A stretch of DNA of 64,000 nucleotides from Caballeronia jiangsuensis. GTDB lineage: Bacteria; Pseudomonadota; Gammaproteobacteria; Burkholderiales; Burkholderiaceae. Shown here in pieces: positions 9,268 to 17,848 of the stretch (within the stretch, counting starts at the first letter, position 1; the number at the start of each line of letters is the position of its first letter). The position numbers and the translations under genes are program-made. The notes under the pieces are model-generated. The model searched no databases, was not told the origin of the DNA, and saw only the letters and a list, made by a program, of their open reading frames with translations. Where the stretch lies: contig JFHF01000001.1 in assembly GCA_000648925.1 (NCBI GenBank), forward strand, positions 124,001 to 188,000, in the 5' to 3' direction.

Positions 9268-11028
9268 GTGTCCTTCACGCTGCATGGAATTCCCGTCTCG
9301 CGCGGCATCGCCATTGGGCGCGCGTACCTGATCGCGCCCGCAGCGCTCGACGTAGACCATTATCTGATCGAACCGGATCAGATCGACGCTGAAATCGCTC
9401 GTTTTTACACGGCGCAGGCGGGCGTGCTCGCTGAACTCGAAACACTGCGCGAAGATCTTTCCGCCGACGCGCCCAGTGAAATGAGCGCGTTCATCAATGT
9501 TCACACGATGATCCTGAACGACGCCATGCTCGTGCAGGAAACCATCGATCTAATCCGCACGCGTCGTTACAACGTCGAGTGGGCGCTCACCGAGCAACTG
9601 GAAATCCTCGGCGGCTATTTCGACGAGATCGAGGACGAATACCTGCGCGAGCGCAAGGCGGATGTCGAGCAGGTCGTCGAACGTCTGCTGAAGGCGCTCG
9701 CGGGCGCACCGACGGCCGCGTCGCTCGTCGTGCATACGGCCGCGAGCAACGGCCATAACGAGATGATCGTCGTCGCGCACGATATCGCGCCGGCGGACAT
9801 GCTCCAGTTCAAGACGCAGGCGTTCAAGGGTTTCGTCACCGATCTGGGCGGCCGCACGTCGCACACGGCGATCGTCGCGCGCAGTCTCGGCATTCCGGCG
9901 TCCGTCGGCGTGCAGCAGGCGAGCGCGCTGATTCGCCAGAACGATCTCATCATCGTCGATGGCGATCATGGCATTGTCATCGTCGATCCTGCGCCGATCG
10001 TCCTCGAAGAGTATTCATACCGGCAAAGCGAGAAGGTGCTGGAGCAGCGCAAGCTGCAGCGCCTGAAGTTCTCGCCGACGCAAACGCTTTGCGGCACGAA
10101 GATCGAGCTGTGCGCGAACATCGAACTGCCGGAAGACGCGCAGGTTGCGGTCGAAGCGGGCGCGATGGGCGTGGGCCTGTTCCGCACCGAGTTCCTCTTC
10201 ATGAATCACAAGGATCAGTTGCCGGAGGAAGAGGAGCAGTTCGAGGCGTACAAGCGCGCGGTCGAGCTGATGAACGGCAAGCCGGTGACGATCCGCACGA
10301 TCGACGTCGGCGCGGACAAGCCGCTCGATTCGATGAGCGGCGGCGACGGTTACGAGACCGCGCCCAATCCTGCGCTCGGCCTGCGCGCGATCCGCTGGAG
10401 CTTGTCCGAACCGCAGATGTTCATCACGCAGTTGCGGGCGATCCTGCGCGCGTCGGCGTTCGGTCCGACCAAGATACTGATTCCGATGCTCGCGCATGCG
10501 CAGGAAATCGACCAGACGCTCGATCTGATCCGCGAGGCGAAGCGTCAGCTCGATGAGGAAGGCGTCGCCTATGACCGTCAGGTACAGGTCGGCGCGATGA
10601 TCGAGATTCCTGCTGCGGCCATCGCGGTGAGGCTGTTTCTGAGCCGGCTCGATTTTCTGTCGATTGGCACGAACGACCTGATCCAGTACACGCTCGCGAT
10701 CGATCGCGCTGACAATTCGGTCGCGCATCTCTACGATCCGCTGCATCCGGCGGTGCTGAATCTAATCGCGTTCACGTTGCGCGAAGCGAAGCGAGCGGGC
10801 GTGCCGGTGTCGGTGTGCGGGGAAATGGCGGGTGATCCCGCTGTCACGCGCTTGCTGCTCGGGCTTGGGCTGACCGAGTTCTCGATGCATCCGAGCCAGT
10901 TGCTTGTCGTGAAGCAGGAAATCTTGCGGTCGAATCTGAAGGCTTTCGAAAAGCCCGTCGCGGATGTGATGGCGGCTTATGAGCCTGCTGAGTTGCAGGC
11001 GGCGCTCACCGCGTTGCAGAAGATTTAG
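9268..11028 (+). CDS. ptsI: PTS enzyme I (phosphoenolpyruvate-protein phosphotransferase)
   Basis: A 586-residue EI that takes phosphate from PEP and passes it to HPr. The chosen start is the GTG at 9268 because AGAGGAGG (9255-9262) sits five bases upstream and the protein then begins with the family-typical SFTLHGIPVSRGIAIG. An in-frame ATG at 9208 lies just after the TATAAT box and adds 20 uncharacteristic residues. The active His is about residue 199 (GGRTSHTAIVAR). The PEP-binding barrel has VGLFRTEFLFMN and SIGTNDLIQYTLAIDR. Its distance from ptsH is 221 bp. Confidence 0.95.
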   Translation: MSFTLHGIPVSRGIAIGRAYLIAPAALDVDHYLIEPDQIDAEIARFYTAQAGVLAELETLREDLSADAPSEMSAFINVHTMILNDAMLVQETIDLIRTRRYNVEWALTEQLEILGGYFDEIEDEYLRERKADVEQVVERLLKALAGAPTAASLVVHTAASNGHNEMIVVAHDIAPADMLQFKTQAFKGFVTDLGGRTSHTAIVARSLGIPASVGVQQASALIRQNDLIIVDGDHGIVIVDPAPIVLEEYSYRQSEKVLEQRKLQRLKFSPTQTLCGTKIELCANIELPEDAQVAVEAGAMGVGLFRTEFLFMNHKDQLPEEEEQFEAYKRAVELMNGKPVTIRTIDVGADKPLDSMSGGDGYETAPNPALGLRAIRWSLSEPQMFITQLRAILRASAFGPTKILIPMLAHAQEIDQTLDLIREAKRQLDEEGVAYDRQVQVGAMIEIPAAAIAVRLFLSRLDFLSIGTNDLIQYTLAIDRADNSVAHLYDPLHPAVLNLIAFTLREAKRAGVPVSVCGEMAGDPAVTRLLLGLGLTEFSMHPSQLLVVKQEILRSNLKAFEKPVADVMAAYEPAELQAALTALQKI

Positions 11029-11030
11029 GG

Positions 11031-11134
11031 TTTCGCCGGATCCCGTTGGCGTGTCGGTCTATTGGCACTGCCCCTCCCCGGGGCGGGGGTCACTTTCTTT
11101 GCTGCTGCAAAGAAAGTAACCAAAGAAAGCAGCT
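11031..11134 (+). repeat. Left inverted-repeat arm
   Basis: The arm contains a GC hairpin (CCCCTCCCC with GGGGCGGGG) and then a perfect 11-bp stem ACTTTCTTTGC/GCAAAGAAAGT with a four-base loop (about 11092-11117). It matches the right arm in inverse orientation with a handful of mismatches. Confidence 0.8.
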
Positions 11135-11540
11135 CGCTCAGGCCCGCGGTCACACGCACGTTGGCCATGCTTGCCAGCCCGCGGCGGCACTCGCCTAAGT
11201 GTCGCCCTCGAAGGCCCACTCGGGCTTGGCTCGCGCACGGTCTGCCACACCAAATGTTTTGGCGTGCTGGTTCAGCACGAAACAGCTTCGGCACAGCGCT
11301 ACGCGCTGCCGTTGGGTATGCAAGGGAAACCATCGAGAAGAGGCGCTCGCGGACCCGATTAACCGGTCGGCCGCGTAGCGGGCCGGAGCTATTTAGTGCT
11401 GTACCAGTTTGTTGAGTGGTGCGATATGTCAGACCGTGCGCGGTCCAAGCCCTTGTCTGCTTGTGGGGGCACTCGCTACAGCCGGGCCATTAGGCCAATC
11501 GCCTGTGCCGCGGCCGGTGTGAAGTGCTTAGGCTGGGGAT

Positions 11541-11643
11541 AGCTGTTTCTTTGGTTACTTTCTTTGCAGCAGCAAAGAAAGTGACCCCCGCCCCGGGGAG
11601 GGGCAGTGCTAATAAACCGACACGAAACCGGGATCCGGCGAAA
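11541..11643 (-). repeat. Right inverted-repeat arm
   Basis: Inverted copy of the left arm. It contains the same ACTTTCTTTGC/GCAAAGAAAGT hairpin and GC-rich hairpin, and ends with GGGATCCGGCGAAA at 11643. Either arm could act as a transcription terminator for the gene running into it. Confidence 0.8.
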
Positions 11644-11657
11644 GCGCCAAACACGCT

Positions 11658-12875
11658 CTAAACCAACCCGAGATCAACGATCACCCGTCCCACCTGAGCG
11701 ATGACCTGCTCAGGAGATATCGCCGTGCTGCATTGAAAGCGCCCGAGCGTGTCGCGACGGCGCGGACACCACAAGAAGTCCCGATTATCGAAATCGCAGG
11801 CCGTGTCGTTGAAGCAACTGTTGCACGCGTGAAAGTTGATCACACGATACGGCGTGCGGAATTCGGTATGCGGATGACTGAAGCCGCTGATCATCACCAC
11901 CGGCGTGCCCACCGCCCACGCAAGCCACGACAGGCCACTGCCAAGTCCCACGAAAAAATCCGCGTGCTTGAGCAGACTCGCGCGCTCCTCGAGCGGATGA
12001 TTCCCCGTGAAGTCCTCGCAGCCTTTCGGCATCGTGTTGATGACGCCATCGACACCGTATTCGCGATGCTGATCGATGCAGAGCACGCGATATCCCCGCG
12101 ATTTCAGATGAGCGATCAGCACCGGCCAGCCACGCGGGTTGTTCCAGTACTTGCACTGCGCCGTCGATTGCGTCGCGATGCAGACGTAGCGCTCGGCCAC
12201 GCGCCGCGCCGATCCCGCAACGACAATGTTCGGCCGCCGCTCCTCGCACGGCACACCGAGCATATAAGCGGCCGCGTCCTGCAGGCTGCTCATCCGCGGG
12301 TCGGTCGGCTGGTGATCGCGATCGGTGTACGGAGAGAAAAAGCCGAGATGGTAGGTGGCGTAGAACGGTTCGTCGAGCGAATCGGCGGATTCAGACGACA
12401 CGAACCGGACCGCCGGGTAGCCCCTAACGAATAGCCCTTGCAGATGCGCGGGCAGCACGACGTGAACTTCGCACTGCTCCTGTAGCCGGAAGGCTTCCAC
12501 GGCCGGCATCCACGCGAGCGTGTCGCCGAGCGCTGTGCCGGAAGGACGGATCAGGACGTGGCGGCCGCGTGCGTCGTAGGCGTGGTGAAAAACGAGGCGT
12601 TCGCCGTCGAACACCTGGAGTTCGAAGCGCACGAAATACTTGCGCCGGCTCGTGACGATCGAATTCGCCCCGACGGGCTCGTCGAAAACCTGGCTGAAGG
12701 TGTCCAGGTCGACCATGCGGACTCGCCAGCCGTCGACCGGAACCTGCACCCGGCAACCGTAATTGAAATCGTAAAGGATGCCTTCCGGTCCGGCGAGTTC
12801 AGGAGGCGATGGCCGGACGAACGCGCTGTGCGTGAGTCCGCGCTGCGTGCTGGGCGCTGAAGTAACGGTGCTCAA
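11658..12875 (-). CDS. Autotransporter O-heptosyltransferase (BAHT family, Aah/TibC-like)
   Basis: A 405-residue protein, the usual length of the bacterial autotransporter heptosyltransferases. Family signs are the RPSGTALGDTLAWMPAVEAF segment with a GD motif near residue 117 (the catalytic Asp region), CIATQSTAQCKYWNNPRGWP in the nucleotide-sugar half, GLGSGLSWLAWAVGTPVVMISGF, and a C-terminal cluster of Cys351, Cys354, Cys360, Cys370 and Cys382 (CNSC...C...C...C) that corresponds to the iron finger of TibC. These cytoplasmic enzymes transfer heptose from ADP-heptose to Ser residues of autotransporter adhesin repeats. No autotransporter is adjacent, so the substrate must be encoded elsewhere. 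Confidence 0.85.
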   Translation of the reverse strand: MSTVTSAPSTQRGLTHSAFVRPSPPELAGPEGILYDFNYGCRVQVPVDGWRVRMVDLDTFSQVFDEPVGANSIVTSRRKYFVRFELQVFDGERLVFHHAYDARGRHVLIRPSGTALGDTLAWMPAVEAFRLQEQCEVHVVLPAHLQGLFVRGYPAVRFVSSESADSLDEPFYATYHLGFFSPYTDRDHQPTDPRMSSLQDAAAYMLGVPCEERRPNIVVAGSARRVAERYVCIATQSTAQCKYWNNPRGWPVLIAHLKSRGYRVLCIDQHREYGVDGVINTMPKGCEDFTGNHPLEERASLLKHADFFVGLGSGLSWLAWAVGTPVVMISGFSHPHTEFRTPYRVINFHACNSCFNDTACDFDNRDFLWCPRRRDTLGRFQCSTAISPEQVIAQVGRVIVDLGLV

Positions 12876-12948
12876 GTGACGATCCGGTCTGTGACGGATC
12901 GGACAGCTTAAGTGGATCGTCCAAAAGGCGGCTTAGGACTTGACCTAA

Positions 12949-13719
12949 TCAGCGCGCCGCTTCCAGCATCGTCGTGTTTCCGCAGACTGCGCAATCCGGC
13001 TGCCGCGCAACCTTCATCGTGTTCCATTCCATGCGCAGCGAGTCGAGCATCATGAGGCGTCCCGCGAGCGTCTCGCCGAAGCCGCCGATCACGCGCAGTG
13101 CCTCGGCCGCCTGCATCGCGCCGATGATGCCGACCGTCGGCGCGAACACGCCCATCGTCGAGCACGCGACTTCCTCGAACGGCTGATCCGGCGGAAACAC
13201 GCACGCGTAGCACGGCGAATCCGGCGAGCGGAAATCGAAGGTGCTGATCTGCCCGTCGAAACGCAGCGCCGCGCCCGACACGAGCGGCACACGATGCGCG
13301 ACGCAGGCCGCGTTGATCGCGTGGCGCGTCGTGAAGTTGTCGCTGCAGTCGAGCACGACCGAAGCGCCGGGCACGTTGGCGTCGAGCCATGCGGCATCCG
13401 CGCGCGCAGCCACCGTGACGATTTCGACGCCGGGATTCAGTGCGCTCAGCGTCTCGCGCGCCGATTCCACCTTGAGCGTTCCGACAGATCGCGTCATGTG
13501 CACGATCTGCCGCTGCAGATTCGTGAGATCGACGGTATCGGCATCGACCAGCGTGATCTTTCCGACACCCGACGCCGCGAGATACATCGCCGCGGGCGCG
13601 CCCAGGCCGCCAGCGCCGATGATGATCGCGTGCGCGTCGAGAAAACGCTCCTGCGCCTCGATACCGATTTCATCGACGAGGATATGGCGGGAGTAGCGAA
13701 GGAGTTGATCGTCGTTCAT
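12949..13719 (-). CDS. moeB: MoeB/ThiF family adenylyltransferase
   Basis: A 256-residue E1-like enzyme that adenylates the C-terminal glycine of a small sulfur-carrier protein (MoaD or ThiS). It starts MNDDQLLRYSRHIL, typical for MoeB/HesA, so the start at 13719 is preferred to the frame start at 13752. The nucleotide site is IIIGAGGLGAPAA. Zinc-binding pairs CYAC and CAVC are present, and a conserved Cys occurs in the CSTMGVFAPTVG segment. No rhodanese domain follows, unlike eukaryotic MOCS3. It is downstream of ctpA on the same strand, but a terminator lies between them. Confidence 0.9.
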   Translation of the reverse strand: MNDDQLLRYSRHILVDEIGIEAQERFLDAHAIIIGAGGLGAPAAMYLAASGVGKITLVDADTVDLTNLQRQIVHMTRSVGTLKVESARETLSALNPGVEIVTVAARADAAWLDANVPGASVVLDCSDNFTTRHAINAACVAHRVPLVSGAALRFDGQISTFDFRSPDSPCYACVFPPDQPFEEVACSTMGVFAPTVGIIGAMQAAEALRVIGGFGETLAGRLMMLDSLRMEWNTMKVARQPDCAVCGNTTMLEAAR

Positions 13720-13770
13720 TGCGGGAAGAATCGGCTTGCTCGAACGAAGCATTCTAAGCGCGCAAAAGAG

Positions 13771-13805
13771 AAAAGGCTTCGCAACGTCATGCTGCGAAGC
13801 CTTTT
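13771..13805 (-). terminator. Terminator of ctpA
   Basis: A perfect 13-bp inverted repeat AAAAGGCTTCGCA/TGCGAAGCCTTTT (13771-13783 with 13793-13805) and nine-base loop lies 18 bases beyond the ctpA stop. On the minus strand it is followed by a U-rich run. Confidence 0.85.
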
Positions 13806-13822
13806 GCAGGACTACAGGAAAA

Positions 13823-15406
13823 TTACTTCGATTGCTGCGCGGTCGGCGACGAAGCCGGTTGCGCGCCCGACGCTGGCGCGGAGCCCGGCGTGGCCGGCAG
13901 CGCCGGAGGTGCCACGACAGGCGCGGAAGCCGAACGCGGCGGCTTGTTCTGCGCGAGCTTGCGTTCGCTGTACGACTTCGACTCCACGACCTGCTTGCCT
14001 TCGAGCTTGTTCAGCCCCTGCTGGAGCATGAAGTCGTCCGAACTGCCGAACTCGACCGGCTTGCGCTCGCGATCCTTGCGGCGCTGCTCGGGCGTCTTCT
14101 TGTCGTTCTGCTCTTCGAGAATGCGCAGTTGCTCAAGGCGATCCGCCTCGCGCTGTTCCTGCTCCTTCTTCTCGTTCGGATCCTGCGTGTTGGCGAGGTG
14201 GTTCGAGTAATCGACTTCGCGCGTGACGAGCGCGTCATCCGGATCGCCGTCCGCGTATTGATCGACCGGAACGTCCGGGCGCACGCCCTGGTTCTGGATC
14301 GACTTGCCGCTCGGCGTGTAGTAGTAGGCAGTCGTCAGGCGCAGCGCCGAGTCGGCGGTCATCGGGCGAACCGTCTGCACGGAACCCTTGCCGAACGTCG
14401 TCTTGCCCACGATCAGCGCGCGGTGATGATCCTGCAGCGCGCCCGCGACGATCTCAGAAGCCGACGCCGAGTAGGCGTTGGTCAGCACGACCATCGGCAC
14501 CTTCTTGAAGATTTCCGGCACGCTCTTCAGCGGATCGGAATCGAAGGAAGGCAGACGGTAGTTGTCGTAGGTGTCGCGGAAAGTCTGCTTCGCGTCCGCG
14601 ATTTGTCCATTGGTCGACACGACCACCGCGTTGTCCGGCAGGAACGCGCCCGCAACACCGACCGCGCTCTGCAGAAGGCCGCCGCCGTTGTTCCGCAGGT
14701 CGAGCACGAGACCTTTCAGATTCGGCTGCTGACGCGCGAGATCCTGCAGCTTCGCGGCGAGATCAGGCACCGTGCGCTCCTGGAAGCTCGTGATGCGGAT
14801 ATAGCCGTAGCCCGGCTCCGGCACTTTCATCTTCACCGACTGCACGCGGATCACGGCGCGCGTCACGGTGAGCGGGAAGGTGCGGTCGTCGCTCTTGCGG
14901 AAGATCGTGAGCGTGACCTTCGTGCCCGGTTCGCCGCGCATCTGCTTCACGGCTTTATCCAGCGTCATCCCGCGCACCGGCTTGTCGTTGATGCGCGTGA
15001 TGAGGTCGCCCGGACGAATGCCGGCGCGGAACGCGGGCGTGTCCTCGATCGGCGAGATCACCTTGATGAGCCCGTCTTCCGAAGAAATCTCGATGCCGAG
15101 GCCCGCGAAGCGACCCTTGGTCTGCTCCTGCAGTTCTTCGTAATCGGTCTTGTCGAGATAGGACGAGTGCGGGTCGAGGCTCGACACCATGCCCTTGATG
15201 GCGGCGGTGAGGAGCTTTTTATCGTCGACCGGTTCGACGTATTCGTGTTTGATTTGCCCGAAAACTTCGGCGAAAAGCCGCAATTGTTCGAGCGGCAGCG
15301 GCGAGGAGGCGGATTGCTGTGCGGATGCGGAAATCTGCAGCGTCGCGAGTGCGCCGGCAGCAATGCCTGCGGCGATCAGGCCGAAATTTTTCAGGTTCAT
15401 TCGCAT
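13823..15406 (-). CDS. ctpA: C-terminal processing peptidase, S41 family
   Basis: A 527-residue periplasmic protease. The N-terminal signal sequence is NFGLIAAGIAAGALATLQISASAQ. A PDZ domain covers about residues 95-180 (GIEISSEDGLIKV ... RPGDLITRINDKPV). The S41 catalytic core holds the Ser in NAYSASASEIVAGAL and the Lys in VGKTTFGKGSVQT. A long charged and Pro/Ala-rich tail follows (from about residue 410), which is common in burkholderial CtpA. The start at 15406 (MRMNLKNFG) or two residues later is possible. It follows gpmA on the minus strand, as in related genomes. Confidence 0.93.
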   Translation of the reverse strand: MRMNLKNFGLIAAGIAAGALATLQISASAQQSASSPLPLEQLRLFAEVFGQIKHEYVEPVDDKKLLTAAIKGMVSSLDPHSSYLDKTDYEELQEQTKGRFAGLGIEISSEDGLIKVISPIEDTPAFRAGIRPGDLITRINDKPVRGMTLDKAVKQMRGEPGTKVTLTIFRKSDDRTFPLTVTRAVIRVQSVKMKVPEPGYGYIRITSFQERTVPDLAAKLQDLARQQPNLKGLVLDLRNNGGGLLQSAVGVAGAFLPDNAVVVSTNGQIADAKQTFRDTYDNYRLPSFDSDPLKSVPEIFKKVPMVVLTNAYSASASEIVAGALQDHHRALIVGKTTFGKGSVQTVRPMTADSALRLTTAYYYTPSGKSIQNQGVRPDVPVDQYADGDPDDALVTREVDYSNHLANTQDPNEKKEQEQREADRLEQLRILEEQNDKKTPEQRRKDRERKPVEFGSSDDFMLQQGLNKLEGKQVVESKSYSERKLAQNKPPRSASAPVVAPPALPATPGSAPASGAQPASSPTAQQSK

Positions 15407-15671
15407 AGAGAGTGCGGTCGGACTCGAATGAGCAGCATCGTAGGTGACGGGCCAGTATACCCGGTCGTCTCAATTAACGACTTAAACGCAACTTAAATGC
15501 CCGAGGCTTCGACGCCTCGCAGCGTAGGGTTGCGCACGTTTCAACGCGAATATGTCGATGCCGCCGGCAGGCCGTCAGCCGCGCGTCATATGCGTCGAGG
15601 GCGCTTTTTACGGCACGCTCGACGCGCGGATTGCATCGCGGGATCAGGACACTGCGGCCCGCGATACGACG

Positions 15672-16418
15672 TCAGCCCGCCTTGCCCTGCTTGGCGACAG
15701 CGGCCTGCGCGGCCGCGATGGCTTCCGGATCGCCCAGATAGTAATGCTTGATGGGCTTCAGGTTTTCGTCGAGTTCATAGACGAGCGGCACGCCGTTCGG
15801 GATGTTCAGCCCGACGATGTCGTCATCGGAGATATTGTCCAGATACTTGACCAGCGCGCGGATCGAGTTGCCGTGCGCCGAGATCACGACCTGCTTGCCC
15901 GACTTGATGGCCGGCGCGATCGACTCGTTCCAGACCGGCAGCACGCGCGCGACGGTGTCTTTCAGGCACTCGGTGAGCGGAAGCTGCTCGCGCGGTACCT
16001 TGGCGTAGCGCGGATCGTTGAACGACGCGCGCTCGTCGCCCGGTTCGAGCGCGGGCGGCGGCGTGTCGTAGCTGCGGCGCCATACGAGCACCTGATCGTC
16101 GCCGTACTTCTTCGCCGTTTCGGCCTTGTTGAGGCCCGCGAGCGCGCCGTAGTGCCGCTCGTTCAGACGCCACGAATGCACGACCGGGATATACATCTGG
16201 TCCATCTCGTCCTGCACGTGCCACAGCGTGCGGATCGCGCGCTTGAGCACCGACGTGTAGGCGATATCGAACGTGTAGCCAGCTTCCTTCAACAGCACGC
16301 CGGCCTGGCGCGCTTCCCGGTTGCCCTGTTCGGTCAGGTCGACGTCGACCCAGCCGGTGAAGCGGTTTTCCTTGTTCCACGTCGATTCGCCGTGGCGGAT
16401 GAGCACTAGCTTGTACAT
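15672..16418 (-). CDS. gpmA: 2,3-bisphosphoglycerate-dependent phosphoglycerate mutase
   Basis: A 248-residue glycolytic mutase that interconverts 3- and 2-phosphoglycerate through a phosphohistidine. The catalytic motif [10 protein letters not shown] contains His9. Further family features are [15 protein letters not shown], the [16 protein letters not shown] segment and the second catalytic His in [12 protein letters not shown]. The length is standard. It is divergent from the rhodanese-grxC-secB-gpsA genes. Confidence 0.97.
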   Translation of the reverse strand: MYKLVLIRHGESTWNKENRFTGWVDVDLTEQGNREARQAGVLLKEAGYTFDIAYTSVLKRAIRTLWHVQDEMDQMYIPVVHSWRLNERHYGALAGLNKAETAKKYGDDQVLVWRRSYDTPPPALEPGDERASFNDPRYAKVPREQLPLTECLKDTVARVLPVWNESIAPAIKSGKQVVISAHGNSIRALVKYLDNISDDDIVGLNIPNGVPLVYELDENLKPIKHYYLGDPEAIAAAQAAVAKQGKAG

Positions 16419-16536
16419 GATTTCGGTCGGTCAGTTGAAAAAGCGGGTGCGCCGATCGCACCCCGCCATTCTGCGCGTGCGGACGGGGTGTCGCCATCGG
16501 CCGGACGGCGGAGGCCATCGCGGGAAACGGTTATTT

Positions 16537-16542
16537 TATAAT
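16537..16542 (+). promoter_or_regulatory. -10 box ahead of the rhodanese gene
   Basis: A perfect TATAAT at 16537-16542 overlaps an in-frame ATG at 16541, so that ATG would lie upstream of the transcript start and cannot be used by this promoter. The -35 region is weak. This supports the downstream GTG start at 16601. Confidence 0.5.
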
Positions 16543-16600
16543 GCTCCGATTGCGCCTATTTCCCTTTCTTCCTTTCCTACTAAATTTCGGCGGCCCTGAC

Positions 16601-17026
16601 GTGAAGTTTTTCACCAATTACACGAATATCGCACTCATCGTCGTCGCGCTCGTTTCCGGCGCGCTGCTCCTCTGGCCCGCCATCATGCGGCGCGGGCGCG
16701 GCGGCATTTCTCCCGCCGAAGCCACCACGCTCATCAACCGGCGCAACGCCGTGATCGTCGATCTCCGGCCCGCCGCCGAATTCGCGAAGGGACATCTGCC
16801 GCAGGCACGAAACGTCGAATTGACGGAGCTTCAAGCAAAAATCGGCCAGATCGCGAAGAATAAGAGCAATCCGGTCGTGCTCGTTTGCCAAACCGGTCAG
16901 GAATCGCAGCGCGCGAGCCGCGCCGTGTCTGAGGCAGGTTACGCCGAGGTCCACGTTTTGCAAGGCGGAGTCGACGCCTGGCAAAAGGCCGGCATGCCGG
17001 TGGTGAAACAAGGAGCAGTCAAGTGA
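16601..17026 (+). CDS. Membrane-anchored rhodanese-like protein
   Basis: With the GTG at 16601 the protein is 141 residues. A single N-terminal membrane helix (IALIVVALVSGALLLWPAIM) is followed by a rhodanese domain (about 35-135) with the active-loop Cys in VLVCQTGQESQRAS, so sulfurtransferase activity is plausible. It resembles YibN-type proteins. Its stop overlaps the grxC start by four bases, so the two are cotranscribed, with secB and gpsA following. This order (yibN-grxC-secB-gpsA) is conserved widely in proteobacteria. Confidence 0.88.
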   Translation: MKFFTNYTNIALIVVALVSGALLLWPAIMRRGRGGISPAEATTLINRRNAVIVDLRPAAEFAKGHLPQARNVELTELQAKIGQIAKNKSNPVVLVCQTGQESQRASRAVSEAGYAEVHVLQGGVDAWQKAGMPVVKQGAVK

Positions 17027-17283
17027 AGAAAGTGGTGATGTACAGCACGGTCGTGTGCCCGTATTGCCAGATGGCCGAACGTCTTTTAAAGTCCCGCGGG
17101 GTCGAAACAATCGAGAAGATCCTGATCGACCGTGAACCGGGCCGGCGCGAGGAAATGATGACGCGCACGGGCCGGCGCACCGTGCCGCAGGTTTATATCG
17201 GCGAAACGCATGTCGGCGGCTACGACGACCTGTCCGCGCTCGACCGCAAAGGCGGTCTCGTGCCGCTGCTCGAATCCGCGTGA
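17023..17283 (+). CDS. grxC: Glutaredoxin 3
   Basis: An 86-residue dithiol glutaredoxin with the CPYC active site at residues 12-15, the TVPQVYIG cis-Pro segment and the GGYDDLSAL GSH-binding segment. It starts with GTG at 17023 and overlaps the rhodanese stop (GTGA). It reduces disulfides and glutathione mixed disulfides in the cytosol. Confidence 0.96.
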   Translation: MKKVVMYSTVVCPYCQMAERLLKSRGVETIEKILIDREPGRREEMMTRTGRRTVPQVYIGETHVGGYDDLSALDRKGGLVPLLESA

Positions 17284-17349
17284 AGACACACTCGCGGCGC
17301 GCTTCTACGTGAAACGCGCGCCGCATACCGATTTACCTAGGAAATCACT

Positions 17350-17820
17350 ATGTCCGACGAGAACAATCAGCCGTTTTTCAACATCCAGCGCATCTATCTG
17401 AAGGACATGTCGCTCGAGCAGCCGAATTCGCCGGCCATTTTCCTCGAGCAGGAAATGCCGTCGGTCGAAGTCGAAGTCGACGTCAAGGCCGACCGCCTCG
17501 CCGAAAGCGTCTTCGAAGTGCTGGTCACGGGCACCGTGACGGCGAAGGTCGCGGGCAAGGTCGCGTTCCTGATCGAGGCGAAGCAGGCAGGCATCTTCGA
17601 TATCCGCAACATTCCGGCCGATCAGATCGATCCGCTCGTCGGCATCGCATGCCCGACCATCCTGTTCCCGTACCTGCGCTCGAACATCGCCGATGCGATC
17701 ACGCGCGCCGGTTTCCCGCCGATCCACCTCGCGGAAATCAACTTCCAGGCCTTGTACGAGCAACGTATCGCCCAGCTCGCGAGCGCGCAGGAAGGCGCGG
17801 CGAACGGCGCGACGCATTGA
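17350..17820 (+). CDS. secB: SecB protein-export chaperone
   Basis: A 156-residue tetrameric chaperone that keeps preproteins unfolded and hands them to SecA. Typical features are the start [24 protein letters not shown], the acidic beta strand [11 protein letters not shown], and the C-terminal [17 protein letters not shown] ribosome site AGGAA precedes the ATG. It lies in the conserved grxC-secB-gpsA order. Confidence 0.97.
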   Translation: MSDENNQPFFNIQRIYLKDMSLEQPNSPAIFLEQEMPSVEVEVDVKADRLAESVFEVLVTGTVTAKVAGKVAFLIEAKQAGIFDIRNIPADQIDPLVGIACPTILFPYLRSNIADAITRAGFPPIHLAEINFQALYEQRIAQLASAQEGAANGATH

Positions 17821-17848
17821 CGTCAACTCTGCCGAACCGGAGCCGAGC

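Larger units (their letters stand above)
11031..11643. mobile_element. 613-bp non-coding element with long terminal inverted repeats
   Basis: Arms of about 104 bp at 11031-11134 and 11541-11643 are near-identical inverted copies, each beginning TTTCGCCGGATCCC at the outer end. The interior of about 400 bp has no transposase or other convincing gene; a 117-codon frame at 11062-11415 starts inside the left arm and looks spurious. The structure is like a non-autonomous, MITE-like element or a large REP-type repeat. It lies exactly between the ptsI stop (two bases away) and the 3' end of the heptosyltransferase. No target-site duplication is obvious. Confidence 0.7.

Noticed and set aside
11062-11415. 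A 117-codon frame inside the inverted-repeat element
   Set aside because: It begins in the left arm and its residues follow the hairpin sequence. No domain and no good ribosome site were seen, so I treat it as a spurious call typical of this repeat.
16541-16600. ATG start at 16541 for the rhodanese gene
   Set aside because: The ATG overlaps the TATAAT box at 16537-16542, so it would not be transcribed from that promoter.
17693-17848. Extended gpsA frame upstream of 17849
   Set aside because: It overlaps secB and adds Arg/Ser-rich residues with no similarity to the family; the Rossmann motif belongs at the N-terminus.
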